Assembly (NCBI RefSeq): GCF_015645385.1
Contig: NZ_JADOET010000012.1
Location: 46,160 to 110,159 of the forward strand
From: Winogradskyella marina
GTDB taxonomy: Bacteria > Bacteroidota > Bacteroidia > Flavobacteriales > Flavobacteriaceae
Length of the DNA: 64,000 nucleotides
Direction of reading: 5' to 3'
The notes beneath the pieces are model-generated. The model saw only the letters and a list, made by a program, of their open reading frames with translations. It had not been told where the DNA came from and did not search any database. This document shows positions 17,770 to 25,350 of this stretch, piece by piece. Both the position numbers and the translations under genes were made by a program. Position 1 is the first letter of the stretch; each line of letters opens with the position of its first letter.

Positions 17770-18828
17770 TTAATTTATATCATGTAATTTTTGAAGGTCT
17801 AAAATTTTAATATTTCTACCTTGCATTTCTATGATACCGTCTTTCTTAAACGCTGACATGGTTCTTATCAATGTTTCTGTTGCAATACCTGCAACACTTG
17901 CCAAATCATTCCTAGAGATTACAATAGGTTCATTTGGTTTCGTGTTTAACTTTTCGGCAAACCTAATAATTGTAGCAGCTGTTTTACGTTGTACAGAACT
18001 GTAAGCCATTTGCAGTAATTGGTCTTTAACACCAGTTATATCTTCAGTTAATAACTGAATAACCTCTAATGTTACTTTGTGGTTTTCCTCTAATATAGCG
18101 GTTAAATCTGATTTAGTTACACCTGCCAATTCAACATCTTTCATGGCAATTGCAGTTTCTCTATAGGGCACATTTTGAGTAAAAGAAGTATAACCAAAGA
18201 GATCATCTTCAGTATGTATAGCTGTTGTTAATTCTTTTCCTTTATCATCAAATTTATAACACTTTACAACCCCTTTTAGTATTAAATAAATGTAATTAGA
18301 GTTTTGTCCTTCCTTATAAATAACATCATTTTTTTCATAACTAGAAATGCTGCCATTATCATCAAAGAAATTCTTTAAGTCGCTTAATGTTCGTAGTTCA
18401 TCTTCGTTTGTTGTTGTTGTTGTTGATGTTTGAAGAGACTCTTGCTCTTCCTTTAATAAAGCTACTTTTGCAATTCTACTTTCAATAGCATTAATAATTT
18501 CCTCTTCACTAAACGGTTTTGTAATATAATCATCAGCACCCATATCCATACCTCTTCTTACATCTTGTCGTTCAGTTTTGGCAGATAAGAAAATAAACGG
18601 GATAAACTTTGTACTACTATCTTTAGACAAGCCTTCTAAAACACCATAACCATCTAAAATAGGCATCATAATATCACAAACAATAATATCTGGCTGATTT
18701 GCTTGCGCCATTTCGAGCCCTAATTTTCCATTTTCAGCCGTGAGGACTTCGTAATCGGACAGTTCTAATAATTCGGCTGTGTTTTCTCTTAATACCGTAT
18801 CGTCTTCTATTAATAGTACTTTTTTCAT
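17770..18828 (-). CDS. response regulator with Crp/FNR-type output (REC-cNMP-HTH)
   Basis: 352 residues. The receiver 1-118 has acidic D9/D10, phosphorylated D52, S82 and K104 (KPF). A Thr-rich linker (134-140) follows, then a cyclic-nucleotide-binding-like beta-roll 150-265 (YEKNDVIYKEGQ) and a Crp-type HTH 285-345. The recognition helix reads ATETLIRTMSAF: FNR's Glu and Arg are kept (E318, R322), but the serine between them is Ile321. There are no FNR-type cysteines, so oxygen sensing by its own Fe-S cluster is unlikely; phosphorylation by the adjacent kinase is the expected input. The start overlaps the kinase gene by 4 bp. It is the best candidate to bind the repeated TGAT-N4-ATCA sites. 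Confidence 0.92.
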   Translation of the reverse strand: MKKVLLIEDDTVLRENTAELLELSDYEVLTAENGKLGLEMAQANQPDIIVCDIMMPILDGYGVLEGLSKDSSTKFIPFIFLSAKTERQDVRRGMDMGADDYITKPFSEEEIINAIESRIAKVALLKEEQESLQTSTTTTTNEDELRTLSDLKNFFDDNGSISSYEKNDVIYKEGQNSNYIYLILKGVVKCYKFDDKGKELTTAIHTEDDLFGYTSFTQNVPYRETAIAMKDVELAGVTKSDLTAILEENHKVTLEVIQLLTEDITGVKDQLLQMAYSSVQRKTAATIIRFAEKLNTKPNEPIVISRNDLASVAGIATETLIRTMSAFKKDGIIEMQGRNIKILDLQKLHDIN

Positions 18829-20330
18829 TCTTGTGCTTTGTTGGGTAATTCAATAATAAATGTTGAACCTTTTTGCTCAGTGCTTGTAAACGCAATATTG
18901 CCATTTAATTTCTCTAAATGGTCTTTAACAATATTTAAACCAATACCAGTACCTTGCATAAGAAGGGCGTTTTCCGCTCTAAAATAACGTTGGAATATGT
19001 TTTTTTGATCCTTCTTTGGAATACCAATACCATTGTCAATAACCTTGAAAATTGTGGTATCCTTATTTTGTGAAATTTCAATATCTATTATCGTATTTTC
19101 ATTTGAATATTTAATAGCATTATATATTAAATTAGATAAGGCTAATTCTAAAATTTTTTCATCTTGAAATAACGATAAATCGTCAATATTTTCAGGGTAG
19201 TTAATACGCTGGCCACGCTTTAATACCATATTGGCATTATAAATCACTTCATTTAACACCTTACTTATTTTAAAGGTAGAAAACTTATAATTAACCTTTC
19301 CTTTATCGAGCTTTTCTACAGAAAGAAAATCATTTAGAATCACATTGAGGTATTGGACCTTATCTGTAATGGTAGCTATATGTTTTTCACGTTTATCTTG
19401 CTGTTCAGTGCGTTTATATTTACTGAGCAACATGGTTGATGTTAATATGCCGCTTAAAGGTGTTTTAAATTCGTGAGACACCATAGAAAGAAATTTTGTT
19501 TTTAAATCGTTAAGTTCTTTTTCTACGGCTAATGCAGATTTTAATTCTTCCGTTCTTAGCTCCACTGTTTTTTCTAATCGTTCCGTGTAATTTTTTTGTT
19601 CAGTGATGTCTAAAATAATAGCCACATAAACAGCTCTATCTCCTAATTTGGAGCGCTGTAGATGAACACTAACAGGGTAAGTACTACCAGATTTTCGTTG
19701 GTGTAAAGCCTCAAACTCAATTTTTTCAATTGAATCATTGTTTAGTACTTCAACTTCATTTCTAAACTGTTCTTCATTATAATTAGGTTTTATATCTAAA
19801 GGTGTCATAGATTTTAACTCCTCTAAAGTATAACCTATATTTTTTTTAGCACCTTCATTAACATTAATAAAATTTAAAGTGATTGCATCAAACACATAAA
19901 TTTCATTAAGTGATTCTAGAAATATTTTGGCTAAATGATTTTTTTCTTGTTCTAATTTTTTCCGTTCGGTAATATCTATGACTAATGCCATAATATAATT
20001 TTTACCATGAAAGGTAAACGGATTTAAACTCGCTTCAATAGGAAAAATGCTGCCATCTTTTTTTGCACCAAAGATGTCCCGACCATGTCCCATGCTTCGT
20101 TGCTTATTTTCCTTTACAAAGCCCTTAAAATGTGCACCATGTTTTGCATGATAATTCTGTGGAATTAAAATATTTAAGGTTTCATTAGAAAGCTCACCTT
20201 CATCATAACCAAACATAATTTCGCCTGCTTTATTTACCTGTACAATATTTTGCTGTTCGTCAACCACTACAACTCCTTCAGAAATTGAATCTAAAAGAAC
20301 ATTAAAAATGTTTTGGTCTTGCTCAAACAT
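18825..20330 (-). CDS. PAS-PAS histidine kinase, first PAS FixL-like
   Basis: 501 residues, no membrane segment. PAS1 8-124, PAS2 130-248, a coiled linker, HisKA with H286 (SMVSHEFKTPL), HATPase with N404, DNGIGIP (432-438) and GTGIGL (460-465). In PAS1 the stretch 55-94 aligns without gaps to the haem pocket of Bradyrhizobium FixL from memory: H64 matches the haem-ligand His200 and R84 the distal Arg220. The propionate-contacting Arg206 and His214 are not kept (G70, R78). A soluble haem-based gas sensor is a good hypothesis, not proof, since similar PAS domains lack haem. The partner is the overlapping regulator gene. Confidence 0.92.
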   Translation of the reverse strand: MFEQDQNIFNVLLDSISEGVVVVDEQQNIVQVNKAGEIMFGYDEGELSNETLNILIPQNYHAKHGAHFKGFVKENKQRSMGHGRDIFGAKKDGSIFPIEASLNPFTFHGKNYIMALVIDITERKKLEQEKNHLAKIFLESLNEIYVFDAITLNFINVNEGAKKNIGYTLEELKSMTPLDIKPNYNEEQFRNEVEVLNNDSIEKIEFEALHQRKSGSTYPVSVHLQRSKLGDRAVYVAIILDITEQKNYTERLEKTVELRTEELKSALAVEKELNDLKTKFLSMVSHEFKTPLSGILTSTMLLSKYKRTEQQDKREKHIATITDKVQYLNVILNDFLSVEKLDKGKVNYKFSTFKISKVLNEVIYNANMVLKRGQRINYPENIDDLSLFQDEKILELALSNLIYNAIKYSNENTIIDIEISQNKDTTIFKVIDNGIGIPKKDQKNIFQRYFRAENALLMQGTGIGLNIVKDHLEKLNGNIAFTSTEQKGSTFIIELPNKAQE

Positions 20331-20422
20331 GGTTGGTTGTTTTTTGAAAGCGACTAAGATAATTATTCTTAATTAAAATTAAAGACTAGAATTGTTAACT
20401 TTAATATTGCGTCTATCTCAAC

Positions 20423-20465
20423 TGATTTATATCATATAATAAACCAACAGAATGCATTAATTTTA
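20423..20465 (+). promoter_or_regulatory. FNR-type operator plus -7 element of TerB/ABC operon
   Basis: TGATTTATATCA at 20423-20434, 23 bp, then TAATTTTA (20458-20465). The matching -7 element exists only on the plus strand. The start of the kinase gene on the other side has no such element, so this site serves the rightward operon, though a bidirectional role is possible. Confidence 0.75.
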
Positions 20466-20484
20466 GTAATTATAATAATACATT

Positions 20485-20877
20485 TTGAATCAAAAAACCC
20501 ATATAGAATTTTATCGTAGTCTTGGTCATCTATATTATGCGATTGCTGCAGCGGATAATCGTATAAGAGAGGAAGAATTGAGTGCGCTTACAACTACAAT
20601 AGCAAAAGAGTGGATCTCATTAGACAAGGATGCTGAATATATTTTAGAAATGTTTAAGCAACTTCAGCAAAGTGAACAAAAAACACCTGATGCTTGTTTT
20701 CAAAGTTTTGTGAATTTTAAAAGAGCGCATTACGCGCTGTTTAATAACACCATTAATTCTAAAATTCTAAAAACAGCAACAGCTATAACTACAAGTTTTT
20801 CTGGACAAAATAAATCAGAATTAATTCTACTTGCAAAACTTGATTTGGAATTAAAAAAGGAAGAAAGTAAAGGTTAA
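20485..20877 (+). CDS. TerB-like protein
   Basis: 130 residues. The N-terminal half (LYYAIAAADNRIREEELSAL) has the acidic helix-loop pattern of the TerB/TerB-like family, found in tellurite-resistance and stress clusters; the family's role is unclear. No ATG precedes this frame: the first codon I can use is TTG at 20485 (ATT at 20482 is the alternative), and the predicted transcription start near 20472 leaves a leader of only about a dozen bases. It heads a unit with the ABC exporter genes, 52 bp away. Confidence 0.7.
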   Translation: MNQKTHIEFYRSLGHLYYAIAAADNRIREEELSALTTTIAKEWISLDKDAEYILEMFKQLQQSEQKTPDACFQSFVNFKRAHYALFNNTINSKILKTATAITTSFSGQNKSELILLAKLDLELKKEESKG

Positions 20878-20929
20878 AGAAGTAATATAATCTAACCAAT
20901 AGGCTTTCAAAAACTTAAACTGATGTACA

Positions 20930-22009
20930 ATGAAACTTTATAGTGTTCTATTTCTCTTTTTAATTGTGCAATCTTGTGGTAATAACAACGAAAAAGTTTT
21001 ACCAAAAGAACGTACTTTAACTGAAGCCGTGTATGCATCAGCAGTTATTCAACCTGATAGTTTATATCAAGTTTATGCTATTGTTTCAGGCATATTAGAT
21101 GCTAATTTGGTTGAGGAAGGTGACATGGTTGTAAAAAATGAACAACTACTACAAATTATCAATAGCACAACAAAAATTAACAGTGAAAATGCAAAACTCG
21201 CTTTAAGTTTAGCTAAAGAGAATTATACTGGTAAAGCTGCAATTTTAAGTAGTATAGAAGATGAGATTACCGCAGCAAAACTAAACTTCAGAAATGACTC
21301 TATAAATTATTACAGACAAAAAAACTTATGGGATCAACATATTGGATCTAAAGTACAATACGATACCAAAAAGTTAAACTATGAATTGGCATCTAATCAA
21401 TTAAAGTTATTACAAAATAAATATCACAGAACAGAAAACGAACTACATACAGCCTTAAAACAAGCGCAAAACAACTACCAATCGTCGTCTATTACAACCC
21501 AAGATTTTACAGTAGAAAGTAAGATTAATGGAAAAGTTTATGCGTTATACAAAGAACCTGGAGAAATTGTAACCACCATGGAGCCCTTAGCAAGTGTAGG
21601 CAGTGCTCATAGGTTTATTATAGAATTGTTGGTTGATGAAGTAGATATCGTTAAAATCTCATTACACCAAGATGTGATTCTTAATTTAGATGCTTACAAA
21701 GACATGGTTTTTAAAGGCACAATTTCAAAGATATATCCTAAAAAAGATGAACGCAATCAAACCTTTAAAGTCGAAGCTGAATTTATAGTACAACCAAAAG
21801 TATTATACCCAGGACTTTCTGGAGAAGCCAATATAATTATTGCTCAAAAAGAAAAGGTGTTAACACTACCCAAAGCTTATATCACAGATGGTAACAAAGT
21901 TAAAACAGACGACGGTATTATAACCATAGTAACAGGTTTAGAAAATATGGATTACATCGAAATTTTATCAGGAATTAGTAAAAACACTTATGTCTACAAA
22001 CAAAACTAA
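20930..22009 (+). CDS. membrane-fusion lipoprotein of ABC exporter (HlyD/MacA family)
   Basis: 359 residues. Lipoprotein signal with LIVQSC, Cys16 lipidated. A biotinyl-lipoyl-like motif (SGILDANLVEEGDMV, about 50-65) is followed by an alpha-helical hairpin of coiled coils (about 80-185), a second lipoyl half (NGKVYALYKEPGEIV) and a beta-barrel domain. This is the periplasmic adaptor that connects an FtsX-type permease to an outer membrane route. The stop codon shares a base with the start of the permease gene. Confidence 0.88.
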   Translation: MKLYSVLFLFLIVQSCGNNNEKVLPKERTLTEAVYASAVIQPDSLYQVYAIVSGILDANLVEEGDMVVKNEQLLQIINSTTKINSENAKLALSLAKENYTGKAAILSSIEDEITAAKLNFRNDSINYYRQKNLWDQHIGSKVQYDTKKLNYELASNQLKLLQNKYHRTENELHTALKQAQNNYQSSSITTQDFTVESKINGKVYALYKEPGEIVTTMEPLASVGSAHRFIIELLVDEVDIVKISLHQDVILNLDAYKDMVFKGTISKIYPKKDERNQTFKVEAEFIVQPKVLYPGLSGEANIIIAQKEKVLTLPKAYITDGNKVKTDDGIITIVTGLENMDYIEILSGISKNTYVYKQN

Positions 22010-23271
22010 TGGTGAATTGGAATATTATATTAAGTATTGCAAAAACGCATTTACTCACTAAAATAAAGCAAACCTCTATTGCTGCACTTGGTGTCACATT
22101 TGGTATTGGCTCTTATATTACTTTGGTTTGTTTTATGACAGGTTTAAATACCATGTTAGATGATTTAATTTTAAACCAAACACCACATATTCATATTTAC
22201 AACGAAATAGAACCTTCGGAAAAACAACCCATTTCATTTTATGATAATGTAAAGGAAAGTTTTACAGTCGTACACTCTATTAAACCTAAGTTAAGTCAGA
22301 AAAAAATACATAATGGCTTACCTATCATAAATTTTTTAGAAAAGAACGAAAATGTAAGAGGCGCGCTTCCACAAGTAAAAACTCAAATTTTCTATAGGGC
22401 TGGTTCTATAGAGTTAGCAGGTAATTTAACAGGCATTAATCCCTTAAATGAAGTTGAACTTTTTAATTTGGGAGATTATATTGTAGAAGGTTCTGCGGAA
22501 GCGTTACAAAACACGGATAATAGTATTCTTTTGGGTATAGGAATTGCAAAAAAAATGGCTTTAAAAGTTGGCGATCGCATACAAGTCAGCCCAATTAATG
22601 GAGGTCTTTTTCCTTTAAAAATTGTTGGTTTTTATCAGAGTGGTGTTGCCGATTTAGATGCTGTTCAAAGTTTTAGTAATATAAAAACCGTACAGCGTAT
22701 TTTGGGTGAAGCCAATAATTATATCACAGACATTAACGTTAAACTTTACGATATAGAAAAAGCCTTTCCGCTCGCTCAAAATATTCAGCAACAATTCAAT
22801 TTAAAAGCTGTAGATATTAAAACAGCAAATGCACAATTTGAAACCGGAACCGACATTAGAAATCTAATTACCTATGCGGTATCTATAACACTTTTAATTG
22901 TTGCGGGTTTTGGTATTTATAATATTTTAAACATGCTTATTTATGAGAAAATGAATGATATCGCTATCCTTAAAGCTATAGGTTTTTCTGGTAAAGATGT
23001 ACAACTGATATTTATGAGTCAAGCTATGATTATTGGTTTTGTTGGTGGTATCCTAGGCTTATTAATTGGATATGGATTAACCAGTTTAATAGCAACAGTT
23101 CCATTTGAAACCGAAGCGATACCAACAGTGGAAACATATCCTATAAATATCCAACCATCATTCTTTATAATTGGGTTTTCATTTGCTATGCTTTCAACCT
23201 TTCTAGCAGGTTATTTACCTTCTAGAAAAGCTAAAAAAATAGATCCTGTAACCATTATAAGAGGCTTGTAA
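22009..23271 (+). CDS. FtsX/MacB-type ABC transporter permease
   Basis: 420 residues. One membrane helix near the N-terminus (about 22-45), a large periplasmic MacB_PCD-like domain (about 46-280) and three C-terminal helices (about 287-310, 340-365 and 383-405), ending in the PSRKAKKIDPVTIIRG box typical of this family. It is the mechanotransmission half of a type VII ABC exporter (MacB or LolC/E-like). With its adaptor and ATPase it forms a complete system, but the cargo is not evident; no TolC homologue is nearby. Confidence 0.9.
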   Translation: MVNWNIILSIAKTHLLTKIKQTSIAALGVTFGIGSYITLVCFMTGLNTMLDDLILNQTPHIHIYNEIEPSEKQPISFYDNVKESFTVVHSIKPKLSQKKIHNGLPIINFLEKNENVRGALPQVKTQIFYRAGSIELAGNLTGINPLNEVELFNLGDYIVEGSAEALQNTDNSILLGIGIAKKMALKVGDRIQVSPINGGLFPLKIVGFYQSGVADLDAVQSFSNIKTVQRILGEANNYITDINVKLYDIEKAFPLAQNIQQQFNLKAVDIKTANAQFETGTDIRNLITYAVSITLLIVAGFGIYNILNMLIYEKMNDIAILKAIGFSGKDVQLIFMSQAMIIGFVGGILGLLIGYGLTSLIATVPFETEAIPTVETYPINIQPSFFIIGFSFAMLSTFLAGYLPSRKAKKIDPVTIIRGL

Positions 23272-23272
23272 T

Positions 23273-23947
23273 ATGAAAACTGTACTCGAAGCAAAACACA
23301 TCAATAAATACTTTAAAAATCCAATATTGTTTCATGTTTTAAAAGACATCAACTTTAAGGTTAAAAAAGGGGAATTTGCATCCATTATGGGGAAATCGGG
23401 TTGTGGAAAATCGACATTGCTTTATATTCTTTCTACCATGGATACCGATTACGAAGGCGAATTATATTTAGATAACAACCTTATAACCGGAAGCGACAAT
23501 AAGCATTTGTCTTACATGCGAAATAAACACATTGGCTTTGTATTTCAGTTTCATTATTTACTGTCCGAATTCACAATTTTAGAAAACGTGATGCTTCCCG
23601 CTAAAAAATTAGGTGAAAAATCGCTTCAAGAAATTGAATACGATGCCATGGAAAAATTAAAAATGTTGAATATTGATCATTTGGCAAAAAAACGAGCGTC
23701 TCGTGTTTCGGGAGGTGAAAAACAACGGGTGGCTATCGCACGAGCTTTAATAAATAATCCCTCAATTATAATGGGCGATGAACCTACAGGAAACCTGGAC
23801 AGCCATAATGCTGAAAATGTATTTAATATTTTTAAACAGTTAAGCGACGAAGAAGATTTATCACTACTCATAGTGACACATGATGAAGATTTTGCGAATA
23901 AAACCGATCGGATTATTCAAATGGAAGATGGAAAAATAATACGATAG
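23273..23947 (+). CDS. ABC transporter ATP-binding protein (MacB/LolD type)
   Basis: 224 residues, the usual size for this family. Walker A GKSGCGKST (40-48), Q-loop around 92, signature VSGGEKQ (145-151), Walker B ending at E170 (GDEPTGNLD) and switch H203. It starts one base after the permease stop and is the last gene of the operon headed by the TerB-like protein. The FNR-type site at 20423 probably controls all four genes. Confidence 0.93.
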   Translation: MKTVLEAKHINKYFKNPILFHVLKDINFKVKKGEFASIMGKSGCGKSTLLYILSTMDTDYEGELYLDNNLITGSDNKHLSYMRNKHIGFVFQFHYLLSEFTILENVMLPAKKLGEKSLQEIEYDAMEKLKMLNIDHLAKKRASRVSGGEKQRVAIARALINNPSIIMGDEPTGNLDSHNAENVFNIFKQLSDEEDLSLLIVTHDEDFANKTDRIIQMEDGKIIR

Positions 23948-23962
23948 AACATCCTAACACAC

Positions 23963-24005
23963 TGATATTTATCATATTTGATGACTCATTTTATGGTTAT
24001 CTTTA
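23963..24005 (+). promoter_or_regulatory. FNR-type operator plus -7 element of MscS operon
   Basis: TGATATTTATCA at 23963-23974, 23 bp, then TATCTTTA (23998-24005). The predicted start of transcription is about 20 bp before the ATG at 24031. Confidence 0.8.
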
Positions 24006-24030
24006 GTTCATACTCTTAAATGATAGCGTC

Positions 24031-24243
24031 ATGAAAACATTACAAAACATCGAAAATCAAATTATTAGACTTACCACGAGTATTGAAGTCAATTATCCAG
24101 AATTATACAAAACTTTAGATGAGAGTCCTATTACGATCCCCTCATCATCACATCCAGATATGACCATAAGTATTATGGAAGATTATTTAGAAACACTGAA
24201 GCAGATGTTAAAGCAATATACCAAAACTCATCTTAAACAATAG
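24031..24243 (+). CDS. small acidic helical protein, 70 aa
   Basis: Not a family I recognise. Two helices are predicted: 1-28 and 45-68 (MTISIMEDYLETLKQMLKQY), joined by a Pro/Ser-rich turn. No signal peptide, cysteines or membrane segment. It is the first gene behind an FNR-type promoter and lies 41 bp before the MscS channel gene, so it is most likely expressed as part of the low-oxygen-type regulon. Confidence 0.7.
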   Translation: MKTLQNIENQIIRLTTSIEVNYPELYKTLDESPITIPSSSHPDMTISIMEDYLETLKQMLKQYTKTHLKQ

Positions 24244-24284
24244 TTTTAACCAAAGTGATTTATACAAATTATAAACCAATTTTA

Positions 24285-25205
24285 ATGATAGACATAAATG
24301 CATTAAACGAATGGATTGATGCGAATCCTTTTCTCATTAGTAGTCTTAAATTTATATTCATACTTGTTATAGTTTTGGTTACTATTCAGTTGGTAAGACG
24401 CTATTTGAAACGAAAAATATCAGATACTGTAATACGGTATAAAGCACAAAAAGGCATAGAGATTGTCGGTTATGTGCTTTTAGTTTTTTTAGCCATAGTC
24501 TATTTTTCGGGATCTATTAAAGACTTCACTATTATCATTGGTTTATTTACCGCAGGACTAGCGTTTACCTTACAAGAACTGATTCTTAGTATTGCTGGTT
24601 CAATTTATATTTTTTTAGTAAAAGTATATAAACCTGGAGATCGTATTGAGATTAACGGTATCAAAGGAGATGTGATTGATGTTGATAGTATTTATACCAC
24701 CATGATGGAAATTGGCCAATGGGTAAGTAGTGATAATTACAGTGGACGTATTGTAAAACTGAGCAATGCCTTTGTCTTTAAAGGCCCTATTTATAATTAC
24801 TCTCAAGATTTCCCATTTATTTGGGACGAATTTAATTTACCTATTCGTTATGGTTCGGATATTGATTTAGCAAAATCGATAATCATTAAAATAGCTTCTG
24901 AAACCCTTTCTGAATACACGGCCAACTCAAAAGCACAATGGAATGAAGTGGTTAACAAATTCTATATTGAAGATGCACAAGTAGATCCCACTTTAGCCAT
25001 ATCATTAACTGATAATTGGATTCAATTCAACTTGAGATATATCGTAGATTATAAAAAACGAAGAAATATAAAGCATATATTGAATGATAAAATCCGCTTA
25101 GAAATAGAAAAAACAAACGGAAAAATTGTTTTAGCATCGACCACAATTGAATTAATTAAAATTCCTGATATAAACATAAAGCGCGATGCAGATGTGACAT
25201 CATAG
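24285..25205 (+). CDS. MscS-family mechanosensitive channel
   Basis: 306 residues from the ATG at 24285; an in-frame GTG at 24255 would add ten residues without a better context. Helices at about 18-36, 57-78 and 81-110 (the pore helix GLFTAGLAFTLQELILSIAG), then the beta-domain with the PGDRIEINGIKGDV motif, and a C-terminal domain ending around 300. It releases solutes under hypo-osmotic stress. It shares the promoter at 23963-24005 with the small gene in front. Confidence 0.9.
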   Translation: MIDINALNEWIDANPFLISSLKFIFILVIVLVTIQLVRRYLKRKISDTVIRYKAQKGIEIVGYVLLVFLAIVYFSGSIKDFTIIIGLFTAGLAFTLQELILSIAGSIYIFLVKVYKPGDRIEINGIKGDVIDVDSIYTTMMEIGQWVSSDNYSGRIVKLSNAFVFKGPIYNYSQDFPFIWDEFNLPIRYGSDIDLAKSIIIKIASETLSEYTANSKAQWNEVVNKFYIEDAQVDPTLAISLTDNWIQFNLRYIVDYKKRRNIKHILNDKIRLEIEKTNGKIVLASTTIELIKIPDINIKRDADVTS

Positions 25206-25350
25206 TACCACCATTTTAAGATGAAACTTTAATCTAATAGGCCATCATTTTATTTATAAAAGCACTGATTTTTTATTATAACTTCATGATTAGCAGCGGT
25301 AAAATTGGTTTTAGGTTTATTCATATTGAATTCAAATCATATATTTGTTA

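Noticed and set aside
20331..20420. FNR-type autoregulation of the kinase/regulator pair
   Set aside because: On the minus strand no TAnnTTTR stands 23 bp from the 20423 palindrome; the TAATTTTA at 20381-20374 has no matching palindrome.
23677..23871. Minus-strand frame opposite the ABC ATPase
   Set aside because: It is a shadow of the conserved signature and Walker B coding region on the plus strand.
25205..25350. FNR-type site before the P1B ATPase
   Set aside because: TGATTTTTTATTA at 25266 is a poor half-match and no -7 element lies at the 23-bp distance; the TATATTTG at 25340 has no palindrome at the expected place.
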